In this document: positions 27,385 through 37,537 of the stretch, piece by piece
How positions within the stretch are numbered: the first letter of the stretch is position 1
Layout: every line of letters starts with the position of its first letter
NCBI GenBank assembly: GCA_008711135.1
Contig: VUAW01000001.1
Span: forward strand, 248,001-312,000
DNA: 64,000 nucleotides
Direction: 5' to 3'
DNA from: Rhodobacteraceae bacterium LNNU 3342
GTDB lineage: Bacteria > Pseudomonadota > Alphaproteobacteria > Rhodobacterales > Rhodobacteraceae
Notes under the pieces: generated by a model
Databases searched by the model: none
Seen by the model: the letters and a program-made list of their open reading frames with translations, nothing else
What the model was told of the DNA's origin: nothing
Position numbers and translations under genes: made by a program

Positions 27385-27388
27385 ATAA

Positions 27389-27418
27389 AAAGGCCCCGGA
27401 GCATCTCCGGGGCCTGTT
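27389..27418 (+). terminator. Rho-independent terminator after binding-protein gene
   Basis: A perfect 10-base-pair stem GGCCCCGGAG (27392-27401) / CTCCGGGGCC (27405-27414) with a 3-base loop, preceded by an A-run and followed by TGTTAT. It starts 7 bases after the stop. It should separate expression of the binding protein from anything downstream. Confidence 0.85.
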
Positions 27419-27484
27419 ATGTTCTGGCACATCATCCGCGCCGCACCTTGTCACGGACGCCCCAGAACCGGCTTTTCGATTATG

Positions 27485-27817
27485 CTAGCCCGCGATGATG
27501 TCCCCTGGGCGAAGGTCGGCAAGTTCGCCGCGGCGGCGGACTTCCTCTTGCGCGCGGCGCAGGGCGCAGCCCAAGTAATGGGCCTTGCTGTGGCTGCCGC
27601 GATCATTCCCACCGCCTGCGGGGGCGACTTTGCTCGTTTCCCGACGCTGGCGGTTCGCGATCTGGCGGGCGCGGTCGCGGCGGTCGCGAAGACGCTCTAT
27701 CAGATCGCCAAGATCGCTGTCGGATATCTTGCCCAAGGTCGGGTAGCGGGCCATCAGCGCCAGATCACGCTCGTCGCGGCTCAGGGCGCGGGCTTCCTCC
27801 TTGCGATGGTCTGCCAT
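27485..27817 (-). CDS. Small highly charged protein of unknown function
   Basis: Protein of 110 residues, very rich in Arg, Asp and Glu (RDERDLALMARYPTLGKISDSDLGDLIERLRDRRDRARQ is predicted helical), with no signal peptide, membrane span or Cys. GAGGAA precedes the ATG. Codon usage matches neighbouring genes, so I regard it as real, but I do not recognise a named family. It lies between the binding-protein terminator and the L,D-transpeptidase gene, 77 bases after the latter on the same strand. Confidence 0.75.
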   Translation of the reverse strand: MADHRKEEARALSRDERDLALMARYPTLGKISDSDLGDLIERLRDRRDRARQIANRQRRETSKVAPAGGGNDRGSHSKAHYLGCALRRAQEEVRRRGELADLRPGDIIAG

Positions 27818-27894
27818 GGCGTATTCCTCTTTGGCCGGGCGGCCTGTCGTTGCCTGAACGCCCGGCGTGGCTGTCGGTTCCCGGTTTCTGAAGC

Positions 27895-28656
27895 TCAGGA
27901 CGGCGGAAGCACTGCCAGTTCCTGGGCCTCGGCCACTGCGGGGTCGATCATCGGCCCTTCCAGCCGGCGGGATTCAGCCGCAGTCCGCACATGGACGCGC
28001 TGCCCCGACGAAACCCGTTCATAAAGATCAAGGATATCCTGGTTGAACAGCCGGATGCAGCCCGCCGAGGTCGCGTTTCCGATCGAGGTCACGTCATTCG
28101 TGCCATGGATGCGGTACATCGTGTCGCGGCCGCCGCGATATAGATACAGCGCACGCGCCCCAAGCGGGTTTTCCAGGCCGCCCGGCAGCCCACCGGCATA
28201 TTGCTTGTAAAGCTCCGGCTCGGTCCGGATCATGTTCGCGGTCGGCGTCCAGGACGGCCACTGCGCCTTGCGCCCGATGACCGCGTTGCCCGAAAAGCCC
28301 CGCCCTTCACGCCCCACGGCGACGCGGTAGCGCATGGCCTCTCCGGGGGCGGTGACAAGGTACAGGAACCGGGCATGCGGATCGACGACGATCGTGCCGG
28401 GACGTTCCGAGCCGTTATAGGATACAAGCTGCCGACGGTTGACCTCTGGCAGATACTGCGGCGGGACGGCCGGGATCAGGTGTTCGCCATCCTGCACATT
28501 TTCATATCCCGGCACCACGACCGGTTCCGGCGGGGCCTGTTCCTGGATTGGCGGGGGTGCGGAACAGGCGGCAAGGCCAAGGACAGCGACAAGGGCCGCT
28601 AGGCGGGCGAACGGGGCAAAGCGAGCCCGCGGCCCGGCAGAGACGAGGAAGGTCAT
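27895..28656 (-). CDS. L,D-transpeptidase lipoprotein (YkuD/ErfK family)
   Basis: Cell-wall enzyme of 253 residues that forms 3-3 crosslinks or attaches proteins to peptidoglycan. A lipobox LGLAAC places the lipidated Cys at residue 31. The YkuD catalytic motif is complete, with His184 in HGT and SAGCIRL, where Cys200 is the nucleophile. ATG 28656 is chosen because it gives the lipoprotein signal; the frame is open to 28767. It is divergent from the permease operon, with about 190 bases between. Confidence 0.93.
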   Translation of the reverse strand: MTFLVSAGPRARFAPFARLAALVAVLGLAACSAPPPIQEQAPPEPVVVPGYENVQDGEHLIPAVPPQYLPEVNRRQLVSYNGSERPGTIVVDPHARFLYLVTAPGEAMRYRVAVGREGRGFSGNAVIGRKAQWPSWTPTANMIRTEPELYKQYAGGLPGGLENPLGARALYLYRGGRDTMYRIHGTNDVTSIGNATSAGCIRLFNQDILDLYERVSSGQRVHVRTAAESRRLEGPMIDPAVAEAQELAVLPPS

Positions 28657-28685
28657 GGCAGCTTTTCCTTTTTCGACTGCGGGAT

Positions 28686-28699
28686 AACCCGCGCGGGTT
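28686..28699. repeat. 14-base perfect palindrome upstream of L,D-transpeptidase gene
   Basis: AACCCGCGCGGGTT is fully self-complementary and lies 30 bases upstream of the L,D-transpeptidase start. It could be an operator or leader hairpin. GC-rich palindromes arise easily at this base composition. Confidence 0.35.
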
Positions 28700-28845
28700 C
28701 TTGCCGGTTCCCCTTTTCCGGCCGCGTTGCGCCAAAGAAAGGCGTTGCACCGTCGCCAAAATGCCACATCCCGCGGCGGGGCAAGGTTTTTCTGGACCCT
28801 CCCGCGGGGCCGCCCTAACCTGCCCTGGACAACCTACGGAACCGC

Positions 28846-29790
28846 ATGATCCGCTATACTGCCAGCCGACTGATCTCCCTGATCCTCAGCCTGATCGTGG
28901 CGAGCGTCGTGATCTTTGCGGTCATCGAGGTCATTCCCGGTGATCCGGCCGCCTACATGCTGGGCATGAACGCCGCGCCTGAAACCGTGGCCGCCCTGCG
29001 GCGCGACCTTGGGCTGGAGGCCGGGGTTTTGGCGCGATACTTTGCCTGGGTGGGCGGGATGCTGACCGGCGATTTTGGCATGTCCTATACCTATCGGGTG
29101 CCGGTGGCGGATCTGGTGGCGGCGCGGCTCTGGGTGTCGTTGCCGCTGACGCTTTACGCGCTGGGGCTAGCCGTGGCGCTGGCCCTGCCGGTGGGGGTGC
29201 TGGCGGCGGCGCGGCGTGGCAGCGTAACGGATGCGGGCATCATGGGGGCGGCGCAACTGGGCGTCGCGGTGCCGAACTTCTGGTTCGCAATGCTCCTGGT
29301 GCTGGTGTTTGCGATCAACCTGCGCTGGTTTTCGGCGGGCGGCTTTCCGGGCTGGGACCAAGGCTTCTGGCCGAACGTCAAGGCGCTGACCCTGCCGGCG
29401 GTGGCGCTGGCCCTGCCGCAGGCGGCGATCCTCGCGCGGGTGATGCGATCAGCTCTGATCGAGACGCTGGACCAGGATTACATCCGCACCGCCCGGGCCA
29501 AGGGGCTGAGCCACGGCCAGGCGGTCATGCGGCACGCGCTGCGCAACGCGCTGATCCCGGTGCTGACCATCGTAGGGTTGCAGTTTTCCTTTCTGCTGGC
29601 CGGCGCGATCATCATCGAGAACGTGTTCTTCCTGCCGGGGCTTGGGCGGCTGATCTTTCAGGGGATCACCCAGCGGGACCTGATCGTGGTGGAATCGGTG
29701 GTGATGCTGCTGGTCTTTGCAGTGATCCTTGTGACCTTTCTGGTGGATCTCGCCTATGCCGCCGTAGACCCGAGGCTGCGCCGCAGATGA
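28846..29790 (+). CDS. ABC transporter permease, DppB/OppB type
   Basis: Inner-membrane permease of 314 residues with about six spans. N-terminal RLISLILSLIVASVVIF, the signature loop in DYIRTARAKGLSHGQAVMRHALRNALIPV (EAA-like, contacts the ATPase), and the C-terminal FLVDLAYAAVDPRLRRR are characteristic of the peptide/nickel family. The ribosome binding site is weak (CGGA). It overlaps the next permease by ATGA (29787-29790). It begins the long plus-strand operon to 36.9 kb. Confidence 0.95.
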   Translation: MIRYTASRLISLILSLIVASVVIFAVIEVIPGDPAAYMLGMNAAPETVAALRRDLGLEAGVLARYFAWVGGMLTGDFGMSYTYRVPVADLVAARLWVSLPLTLYALGLAVALALPVGVLAAARRGSVTDAGIMGAAQLGVAVPNFWFAMLLVLVFAINLRWFSAGGFPGWDQGFWPNVKALTLPAVALALPQAAILARVMRSALIETLDQDYIRTARAKGLSHGQAVMRHALRNALIPVLTIVGLQFSFLLAGAIIIENVFFLPGLGRLIFQGITQRDLIVVESVVMLLVFAVILVTFLVDLAYAAVDPRLRRR

Positions 29791-30601
29791 AGATCCCTCT
29801 CACCCTTCTGGCCGGGGCGCTGCTGGCCGGGCTGGCCGTGCTCGCGGCGCTCGTGTCGTTCATCTGGACCCCGCATGACGCGGCGGGAATGAACATCGCC
29901 GCGCGACTGCTACCGCCGGGGGGCGATCATCTGCTGGGCACCGACCACTTTGGCCGCGACGTGCTGTCGATGCTGATGGTGGGGGCGCGGACCTCGATTG
30001 CCGTGGCCATCGTCGCGGTCGGCATGGGTGTCGCGCTGGGCGTGCCGCTGGGGCTGGTGGCCGCGGCGGGGCGCGGAGGGTTTGCGGATGAGATCATCAT
30101 GCGCGGCAACGACCTGATCTTTGCCTTCCCCGCGCTGGTCATCGCGATCCTGATCACGGCAGTCTTTGGCCCCTCGGCAGTCAACGCGATCCTTGCCATC
30201 GGCATCTTCAACACGCCGGTCTTTGCCCGGGTGACGCGGGGGGCGGCGCTGTCGCTCTGGACGCTGGATTACATCCGCGCGGCCGAGGTGGCGGGCAAGG
30301 GCCGCGCACGTATCTCGCTTGAACATATCCTGCCCAATATCGCCAATATCCTGATCGTGCAGGGCACCATCCAGTTCTCATTGGGCATTCTGGCCGAGGC
30401 CGGCCTGTCCTATGTCGGCCTTGGCGCGCAGCCGCCTACCCCCAGTTGGGGCCGAATGCTGGCAGAGGCGCAGACCATGATCAGCCTTGCGCCGCATCTG
30501 GCGCTGATCCCCGGCATGGCGATCGTGATGACGGTGCTGGGCCTCAACCTGGTGGGCGATGGACTGCGCGACCTGCTCGACCCGCGGATGAGGCGCGCGA
30601 G

Positions 30602-30605
<4 letters not shown>
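29787..30605 (+). CDS. ABC transporter permease, DppC/OppC type
   Basis: Second permease of 272 residues. LLGTDHFGRDVLSMLMVGARTS is the classical DppC N-terminal signature, the EAA loop is DYIRAAEVAGKGRARISLEHILPN, and the C-terminus LNLVGDGLRDLLDPRMRRAR is family-standard. It is coupled at both ends by 4-base overlaps (dppB-like at 29787 and ATPase at 30602), so equal stoichiometry is expected. Confidence 0.95.
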
Positions 30606-32180
<1,575 letters not shown>

Positions 32181-32200
<20 letters not shown>

Positions 32201-33623
32201 CGCCGCGCAGGTGTTCATCGGCGGGCGGTGGCAGGCGGTGGCAGACCACCTGCCGGTCATCGACCCCTCGACCGGGGCGGAACTGACCCGCATCGCGCGG
32301 GGCGACACCAAGGAGATCGACGCGGCCGTCGCGGCGGCGCAGGCGGCGCTGGAAGGCGACTGGGGCCGGATGAGTGCCGCGGAACGCGGTCGGGTGCTGG
32401 CCCGGATCGGGCAGCTTGTCACCGAACATGCCGAAACACTTGCCCTGATCGAGGCGCAGGACGTGGGCAAGCCGCTGAAACAGGCCCGCGCCGATGCCCA
32501 TGCCTTGGCACGCTACATGGAGTTCTATGCGGGTGCCGCCGACAAGGTGATGGGCGAAACGATCCCCTACCTCGACGGCTACACCGTTTATACCCTTCGC
32601 GAACCGCATGGGGTGACGGGGCACATCATCCCGTGGAACTATCCGATGCAGATCATCGGCCGGTCGGTGGGCGCGGCGCTGACCATGGGCAACGCCTGCG
32701 TCCTCAAACCGGCGGAGGAAGCCTGCCTGACGGCCTTGGCCTTTGCCGATCTGGCGCGGCAGGCGGGGCTGCCTGACGGGGCGCTGAACGTGGTGCCGGG
32801 ACTGGGGTCCGAGGCCGGCGCGGCGCTGTCGGGGCATCCGGGGGTGCAGCATATCTCGTTCACCGGGTCGGTGGCCACTGGCGCGGCGATACAGGCGGCG
32901 GCGGCGCGGAACGTCATCCCGGTGACTCTGGAACTGGGGGGCAAGTCGCCGCAACTTGTGTTTGACGATGCCGATCTGGGGGCCGCCTTACCCTTCCTTG
33001 TGAACGCGGGCATCCAGAACGCGGGCCAGACCTGTTCGGCCGGGTCGCGTATCTTGGTGCAGCGCGGCGTCTATGACCGCGTGGTCGAGGAGATGGCCGC
33101 CCGCATCGCGGCGCTGAAGGTTGGGCCGGCGCTGGAGGACCATGACCTTGGTCCCATGATCTCGGCCCGGCAGAAGGGCATCGTGGACGGGTTCCTTGAA
33201 CAGGCCGCCGACCTGCGGATCGCCGCGCGCGGGCAGGTGGTGGCGGATGCGCCGGCAGGCGGATCCTATGTCGCCCCCGCGCTTCTGGCCGACGTCCCGC
33301 CCGACCATGTGCTGGCGCAGAAAGAAATCTTCGGCCCCGTGCAGGTCGTCATCCCGTTCGATACGGAGGAAGAGGCCCTGCGGATCGCCAACGGCACCGC
33401 CTACGGGCTTGTTGCCTCTGTTTGGTCGGAAAACGGCGCGCGGCAGATGCGGCTAGCGCGGCGGCTGCGGGCGGGGCAGGTTTTCCTCAACAACTATGGC
33501 GCGGGCGGCGGGGTGGAACTGCCCTTCGGGGGCATTGGCAAATCGGGCCACGGCCGCGAAAAGGGATTCGAGGCGCTTTACGGATTTTCCACATTGAAGA
33601 CGGTCGCAGCAAAACACGGGTAG
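32181..33623 (+). CDS. NAD(P)-dependent aldehyde dehydrogenase
   Basis: Soluble dehydrogenase of 480 residues oxidising an aldehyde to a carboxylic acid. Catalytic Glu251 is in LELGGKSPQ and catalytic Cys285 in NAGQTCSAGSR; FTGSVATG is the cofactor-binding turn and HIIPWNYPMQ the Asn-bearing segment. By motif it resembles betaine/amino-aldehyde and related dehydrogenases. A GGAGAGAGAGGGAA stretch supplies the ribosome binding site inside the ATPase 3' end. It lies in an operon with a peptide-type importer, so it probably acts on something released from the imported compound. Confidence 0.93.
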
Positions 33624-33627
33624 GGAC

Positions 33628-34368
33628 ATGAGACTGAACAACAAGACTGCAATCGTCACGGGGGGCGCTTCGGGCTTTGGCGCGGGGATCGTGCGCAAGT
33701 TCCTGGCCGAGGGCGCGCAGGTGATGATCGCCGACATCAACGGCCCCGACGCCCGCGCCCTTGCCGCGGAAACCGGCGCCATTGCCCAAGAGGTCGACGT
33801 AGCCAGCGACGCCAGTGTCCATGAGATGACTGAAGCCGCGATCAGCGCCTTTGGCCGGATCGACATCCTGGTGAATAACGCGGGCATCACCCACCTGCCC
33901 CAGTTCCTGGAGGACGTCACCGAGACCGAGTTCGACCGCGTCCTGTCAGTTAATGCCAAGTCGGTCTATCTGACGGCCCGCCACATCGTGCCAAAGATGA
34001 AGGAAGCCGAAGGCGGCGTGATCCTCAACGTCGCCTCGACCGCCGGGGTTTCGCCGCGGCCGCGGCTCAGCTGGTACAACGCCTCCAAGGGGTGGATGAT
34101 CACCGCCACCCGCGCCATGGCGATCGAGCTTGCCCCTTATGGCATCCGCGTGAACGCGATCAACCCCGTGGCGGGCGAAACGCCGCTCTTGAAATCCTTC
34201 ATGGGCGAAGACACGCCCGAGGTCCGCGCCCGCTTCCTGTCCACCATCCCCCTTGGCCGCTTTTCCACGCCAGAGGATATGGGCAACGCCGCCGCCTTCC
34301 TGTGTTCGGACGAGGCGAGCATGATCACCGGCGTCGCCATGGAGGTTGACGGCGGGCGCTGCATCTGA
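33628..34368 (+). CDS. SDR-family oxidoreductase
   Basis: Short-chain dehydrogenase of 246 residues. Cofactor-binding TGGASGFG (11-18), NNAG (83-86), and catalytic Ser137, Tyr150 and Lys154 (in WYNASK) are all in place. Asp at the end of strand 2 (MIADINGPD) suggests preference for NAD(H). It converts an alcohol to a ketone or aldehyde or the reverse, and could generate the aldehyde substrate for the neighbouring dehydrogenases. It starts 4 bases after the aldehyde dehydrogenase and overlaps the peptidase start by one base (TGATG). Confidence 0.93.
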   Translation: MRLNNKTAIVTGGASGFGAGIVRKFLAEGAQVMIADINGPDARALAAETGAIAQEVDVASDASVHEMTEAAISAFGRIDILVNNAGITHLPQFLEDVTETEFDRVLSVNAKSVYLTARHIVPKMKEAEGGVILNVASTAGVSPRPRLSWYNASKGWMITATRAMAIELAPYGIRVNAINPVAGETPLLKSFMGEDTPEVRARFLSTIPLGRFSTPEDMGNAAAFLCSDEASMITGVAMEVDGGRCI

Positions 34369-35354
34369 TGCGCCCCGGCCCGCGCAATCTTCTCACTGAC
34401 GTCGCCGGACTTCGCGTCGGCAACGCCGAGGATCACACCATCCGCACCGGCAGCACCGTCCTGCTGGGTGATGCGCCCTTCGTGGCGGCGGTGAACGTCA
34501 TGGGCGGCGCCCCCGGCACCCGCGAAACCGAGCTTCTGGCACCCGACCGGCTGGTGCAGCAGGTCGATGCGCTGGTGCTGTCAGGCGGATCGGCATTTGG
34601 ACTGGATGCCGCGTCAGGCGTGGCGGACGGGCTGCGGGCGATGGGGCGCGGGTTCAAGGTCGGCGACCAGCGCGTGCCGATCGTGCCGGGGGCGATCCTG
34701 TTCGACCTGACGAATGGTGGCGACAAGGGCTGGACGGAAAACCCATACAAGCGGCTGGGCCTTGCGGCGCTGCAGGCAGCGGACACGGAATTCGCGCTGG
34801 GCACCGCCGGGGCGGGCACCGGCGCCACCACCCAGACGTTGAAGGGCGGGCTTGGCTCTGCCTCGGCGGTGCTGGACAACGGGATGACGGTAGGGGCGCT
34901 GGTCGCGGTGAATGCCGTGGGTTCGGTGGTGGTTCCCGGCAGCCGCGCCTTCTGGGCCGCCCCGTGGGAGATGGGGGGCGAGTTCGGCGCCATCCCCCTG
35001 CCCGCCCGCTTTGCCCCGGGGCACGAACCCCAGCCGGGCAAACAGGCCCGGGCCGCCACCACCATCGCCATCGTCGCCACGGATGCTGCACTGACACAGG
35101 CGCAGGCGACGCGGCTTGCCACCGCCGCGCAGGACGGGATGGCCCGGGCGATCGTGCCCAGCCACACGTTGCTGGACGGCGATCTGGTCTTTGCCGCCGC
35201 GACCGGTGCCCGTGAACTAACTGACCCGACCGGCAATCTTTACCGGCTGGGTCATGCCGCCGCCGCCTGCTTGGCGCGGGCCATCGCGCGGGCGATCTAT
35301 CTGGCCACACCAGCGCCGGGTGATCTGCAGCCCTGCTGGCGGGATCTGGCCTGA
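34368..35354 (+). CDS. P1-family aminopeptidase (DmpA/BapA-like, self-processing)
   Basis: N-terminal-nucleophile hydrolase of 328 residues of the S58/P1 family, which includes D-/beta-aminopeptidases and nylon-oligomer hydrolase. LTDVAGLRVGNA at the start, GGAPGTRETELL, LSGGSAFGLDAA and ATTIAIVATDA are family landmarks. By comparison with DmpA and NylC, Thr231 at the head of TTIAIVATDA should become the N-terminal nucleophile after autocleavage. No signal peptide, so it is cytosolic. It follows the SDR gene with TGATG coupling. It probably hydrolyses an amide or peptide brought in by the linked ABC transporter. Confidence 0.92.
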   Translation: MRPGPRNLLTDVAGLRVGNAEDHTIRTGSTVLLGDAPFVAAVNVMGGAPGTRETELLAPDRLVQQVDALVLSGGSAFGLDAASGVADGLRAMGRGFKVGDQRVPIVPGAILFDLTNGGDKGWTENPYKRLGLAALQAADTEFALGTAGAGTGATTQTLKGGLGSASAVLDNGMTVGALVAVNAVGSVVVPGSRAFWAAPWEMGGEFGAIPLPARFAPGHEPQPGKQARAATTIAIVATDAALTQAQATRLATAAQDGMARAIVPSHTLLDGDLVFAAATGARELTDPTGNLYRLGHAAAACLARAIARAIYLATPAPGDLQPCWRDLA

Positions 35355-35417
35355 CGATGGCTGGACATCCGCGGCCGTGGCGTGCTCAATCTCCCCAACG
35401 ATATCTGGGAGGCTATC

Positions 35418-36896
35418 ATGCTGGACACGCTCACCGATCTTCGCGCCCTTCTGAAGGACCCCTCGCTTCTGGAAACCCGCGCCTATGTCGCGGGCGAATG
35501 GATCGAGGCTGACGACGGCGCCACCTTTGACGTCACGAACCCCGCCCGGGGCGACGTGATCTGCACCGTCCCGGATCTGAGCCGGGCCGAAACCGCCCGC
35601 GCCATCGCCGCCGCGGAACAGGCCCAGAAAGGCTGGGCCGCCCGTACGGCAAAAGAGCGGGCGAACATCCTGCGCGCCTGGTACAACCTGATGATGGAAA
35701 ACCAGGAAGACCTGGCCCGCATCCTGACCGCAGAAATGGGCAAGCCCCTGACCGAGGCAAAAGGCGAGATCGCCTATGGCGCCAGCTTCATCGAGTGGTT
35801 CGCCGAAGAGGCCAAGCGCGTCTATGGCGAAACCATCCCTGGGCACATGCCCGACAAGCGCCTGACGGTCATCCGTCAGCCGATCGGCGTCGCAGCCTCG
35901 ATCACGCCGTGGAACTTCCCCAACGCGATGATCACCCGGAAATGCGGACCAGCGCTGGCGGCGGGCTGTGGCTTTGTCGCGCGTCCGGCTGCGGAAACGC
36001 CGCTTTCAGCACTGGCCATCGCCGTGCTGGCGGAACGGGCGGGCCTGCCCAAGGGGATCTTCTCGGTCATCACCTCGAAACGGTCATCCGACATCGGCAA
36101 GGAGTTCTGCGAGAACCCCATCGTCCGCAAGCTGAGCTTTACCGGAAGCACCGAGGTCGGTCGCATCCTGCTGCGGCAGGCTGCGGACCAGGTGATGAAG
36201 TGTTCCATGGAACTGGGCGGCAACGCCCCCTTCATCGTGTTCGACGACGCCGACCTGGACGAGGCGGTCAAGGGCGCAATGGCGTCCAAGTTCCGCAACA
36301 ATGGCCAGACCTGCGTCTGCGCCAACCGGATCTACGTGCAGGCCGCGGTCTATGACGCCTTTGCCGAAAAGCTCGCCGCCGCCGTGGACAAGATGCGCGT
36401 GGGCGACGGGCTGGAGGACGGAGTGGACGCAGGCCCGTTGATCAACGAGGATGCGGTCGGAAAGGTCGAACAGCACATCCAGGACGTGCTTGACCACGGC
36501 GGGCAGGTGCTGACGGGCGGCAAGCGGCACGAGCTGGGCCGGACCTTCTTCCAGCCCACCATCGTGACCGGCGTGACCCAGGACATGCGCGTCGCGCACG
36601 AAGAAACCTTCGGCCCGCTTGCGCCGCTCTTCAAGTTCGAGAGCGAGGAAGAAGCGATCCGGCTGGCCAATGACACGATCTTTGGCCTTGCCGCCTATTT
36701 CTATGCCCGCGACATCGGCCGCGTGACCCGCGTGCAAGAAGGGCTCGAATATGGGATTGTCGGCGTGAACACCGGCATCATCTCGACCGAGGTCGCACCG
36801 TTCGGCGGGGTGAAGCAATCAGGCCTTGGCCGGGAAGGCAGCCGCCACGGGATCGAGGATTACCTGGAGATGAAATACATCTGCACCTCGATCTGA
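35418..36896 (+). CDS. gabD: Succinate-semialdehyde dehydrogenase (GabD type)
   Basis: Dehydrogenase of 492 residues oxidising succinate semialdehyde, the last step of GABA breakdown, or a related semialdehyde. The GabD-typical block GKPLTEAKGEIAYGASFIEWF, the Asn segment ITPWNFPNAM, catalytic Glu265 in MELGGNAP, and catalytic Cys299 in NNGQTCVCANR (the CxC redox pair seen in GabD) are present. Arg replaces the usual Lys in RPAAETP, a change often seen in this group. GGGAGG lies 7 bases before ATG 35418; the frame from 35382 lacks one. 63 bases separate it from the peptidase gene. Confidence 0.92.
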   Translation: MLDTLTDLRALLKDPSLLETRAYVAGEWIEADDGATFDVTNPARGDVICTVPDLSRAETARAIAAAEQAQKGWAARTAKERANILRAWYNLMMENQEDLARILTAEMGKPLTEAKGEIAYGASFIEWFAEEAKRVYGETIPGHMPDKRLTVIRQPIGVAASITPWNFPNAMITRKCGPALAAGCGFVARPAAETPLSALAIAVLAERAGLPKGIFSVITSKRSSDIGKEFCENPIVRKLSFTGSTEVGRILLRQAADQVMKCSMELGGNAPFIVFDDADLDEAVKGAMASKFRNNGQTCVCANRIYVQAAVYDAFAEKLAAAVDKMRVGDGLEDGVDAGPLINEDAVGKVEQHIQDVLDHGGQVLTGGKRHELGRTFFQPTIVTGVTQDMRVAHEETFGPLAPLFKFESEEEAIRLANDTIFGLAAYFYARDIGRVTRVQEGLEYGIVGVNTGIISTEVAPFGGVKQSGLGREGSRHGIEDYLEMKYICTSI

Positions 36897-36902
36897 AATG
36901 CA

Positions 36903-36928
36903 AAAGGGCGTGCCAAGGCACGCCCTTC
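36903..36928 (-). terminator. Bidirectional terminator between gabD and the small heat-shock gene
   Basis: An 11-base-pair stem AAGGGCGTGCC (36904-36914) / GGCACGCCCTT (36917-36927) with a 2-base centre. On the minus strand it is followed by TTTTG, making it a good terminator for the heat-shock gene; it lies 7 bases beyond gabD on the other strand and can end that operon too. Confidence 0.8.
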
Positions 36929-36947
36929 GATCACGGATCAGACCAAA

Positions 36948-37424
36948 TCAGTTGACGGTCTTTTCCGCCTCGGCCTCGACAGTCTTGGATTCAAGCTGCG
37001 GGGCGCTCGCGATCTCGATCCGGCGGGGCTTCAGGGCCTCGGGCATCTCGCGCACGAGGTCGATGTGAAGCATGCCGTCGGCATGGGTCGCGCCGGAAAC
37101 GCGGACATGATCGGCAAGGTGGAAGCGACGCTCGAACGCGCGGGTCGCGATGCCACGGTGCAGATAGACCTTGCCAGCGTCATCCTCGGCCTTGCGCGCG
37201 GTAACGTGCAGCGCGTTTTCCTTGACCTCGACGGTCAGTTCGTCAGCGGTGAAACCGGCGACGGCGATCGAGATGCGGTAGCCGTTCTCGGCGGTCTTTT
37301 CGATGTTGTAGGGCGGGTAGGTGGGCTGGGCGACCTCGTTGGTCAGGACCCGGTCCATCAGATCGGCAATCCGGTCAAACCCGACGGTTGCCCGGTAAAG
37401 CGGCGACAGATCAAAGCTGCGCAT
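36948..37424 (-). CDS. Hsp20/IbpA-type small heat-shock protein
   Basis: Holdase chaperone of 158 residues that binds unfolding proteins under heat stress. N-terminal MRSFDLSPLYRATVGFDRI and NGYRISIAVAGF are class A (IbpA-like) features, and the alpha-crystallin domain covers about residues 38-130. The tail ends EAEAEKTVN; the usual C-terminal IxI motif appears as RIEIA. AGGAGG lies 6 bases before ATG 37424, which is better than 37430. It follows glcF by 113 bases on the same strand, in a spacer with strong secondary structure. Confidence 0.95.
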   Translation of the reverse strand: MRSFDLSPLYRATVGFDRIADLMDRVLTNEVAQPTYPPYNIEKTAENGYRISIAVAGFTADELTVEVKENALHVTARKAEDDAGKVYLHRGIATRAFERRFHLADHVRVSGATHADGMLHIDLVREMPEALKPRRIEIASAPQLESKTVEAEAEKTVN

Positions 37425-37488
37425 AGTCATCCTCCTGAAGAAGCGATGTAGGTGATGCCCTCCCCTAGGGGGACGGGCGTTCCCCGGG

Positions 37489-37520
37489 CCCAACTGGCAC
37501 CCAAGTACCGTTCAGTTGGG
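37489..37520 (-). repeat. 8-base inverted repeat between glcF and the heat-shock gene
   Basis: Perfect arms CCCAACTG (37489-37496) and CAGTTGGG (37513-37520), 16 bases apart, so centre to centre is about 24 bases or two helical turns. A second palindrome CCCCTAGGGG (37462-37471) lies closer to the heat-shock start. These may be an operator, a glcF 3' hairpin or part of a structured leader. No convincing sigma32 promoter was found in this spacer. Confidence 0.45.
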
Positions 37521-37537
37521 AAGGGCGCAGCCTTGTG

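Noticed and set aside
37425-37537. Sigma32 promoter for the small heat-shock gene
   Set aside because: CTTG-like and CCCCTA elements exist on the minus strand, but their spacing is far from the consensus.
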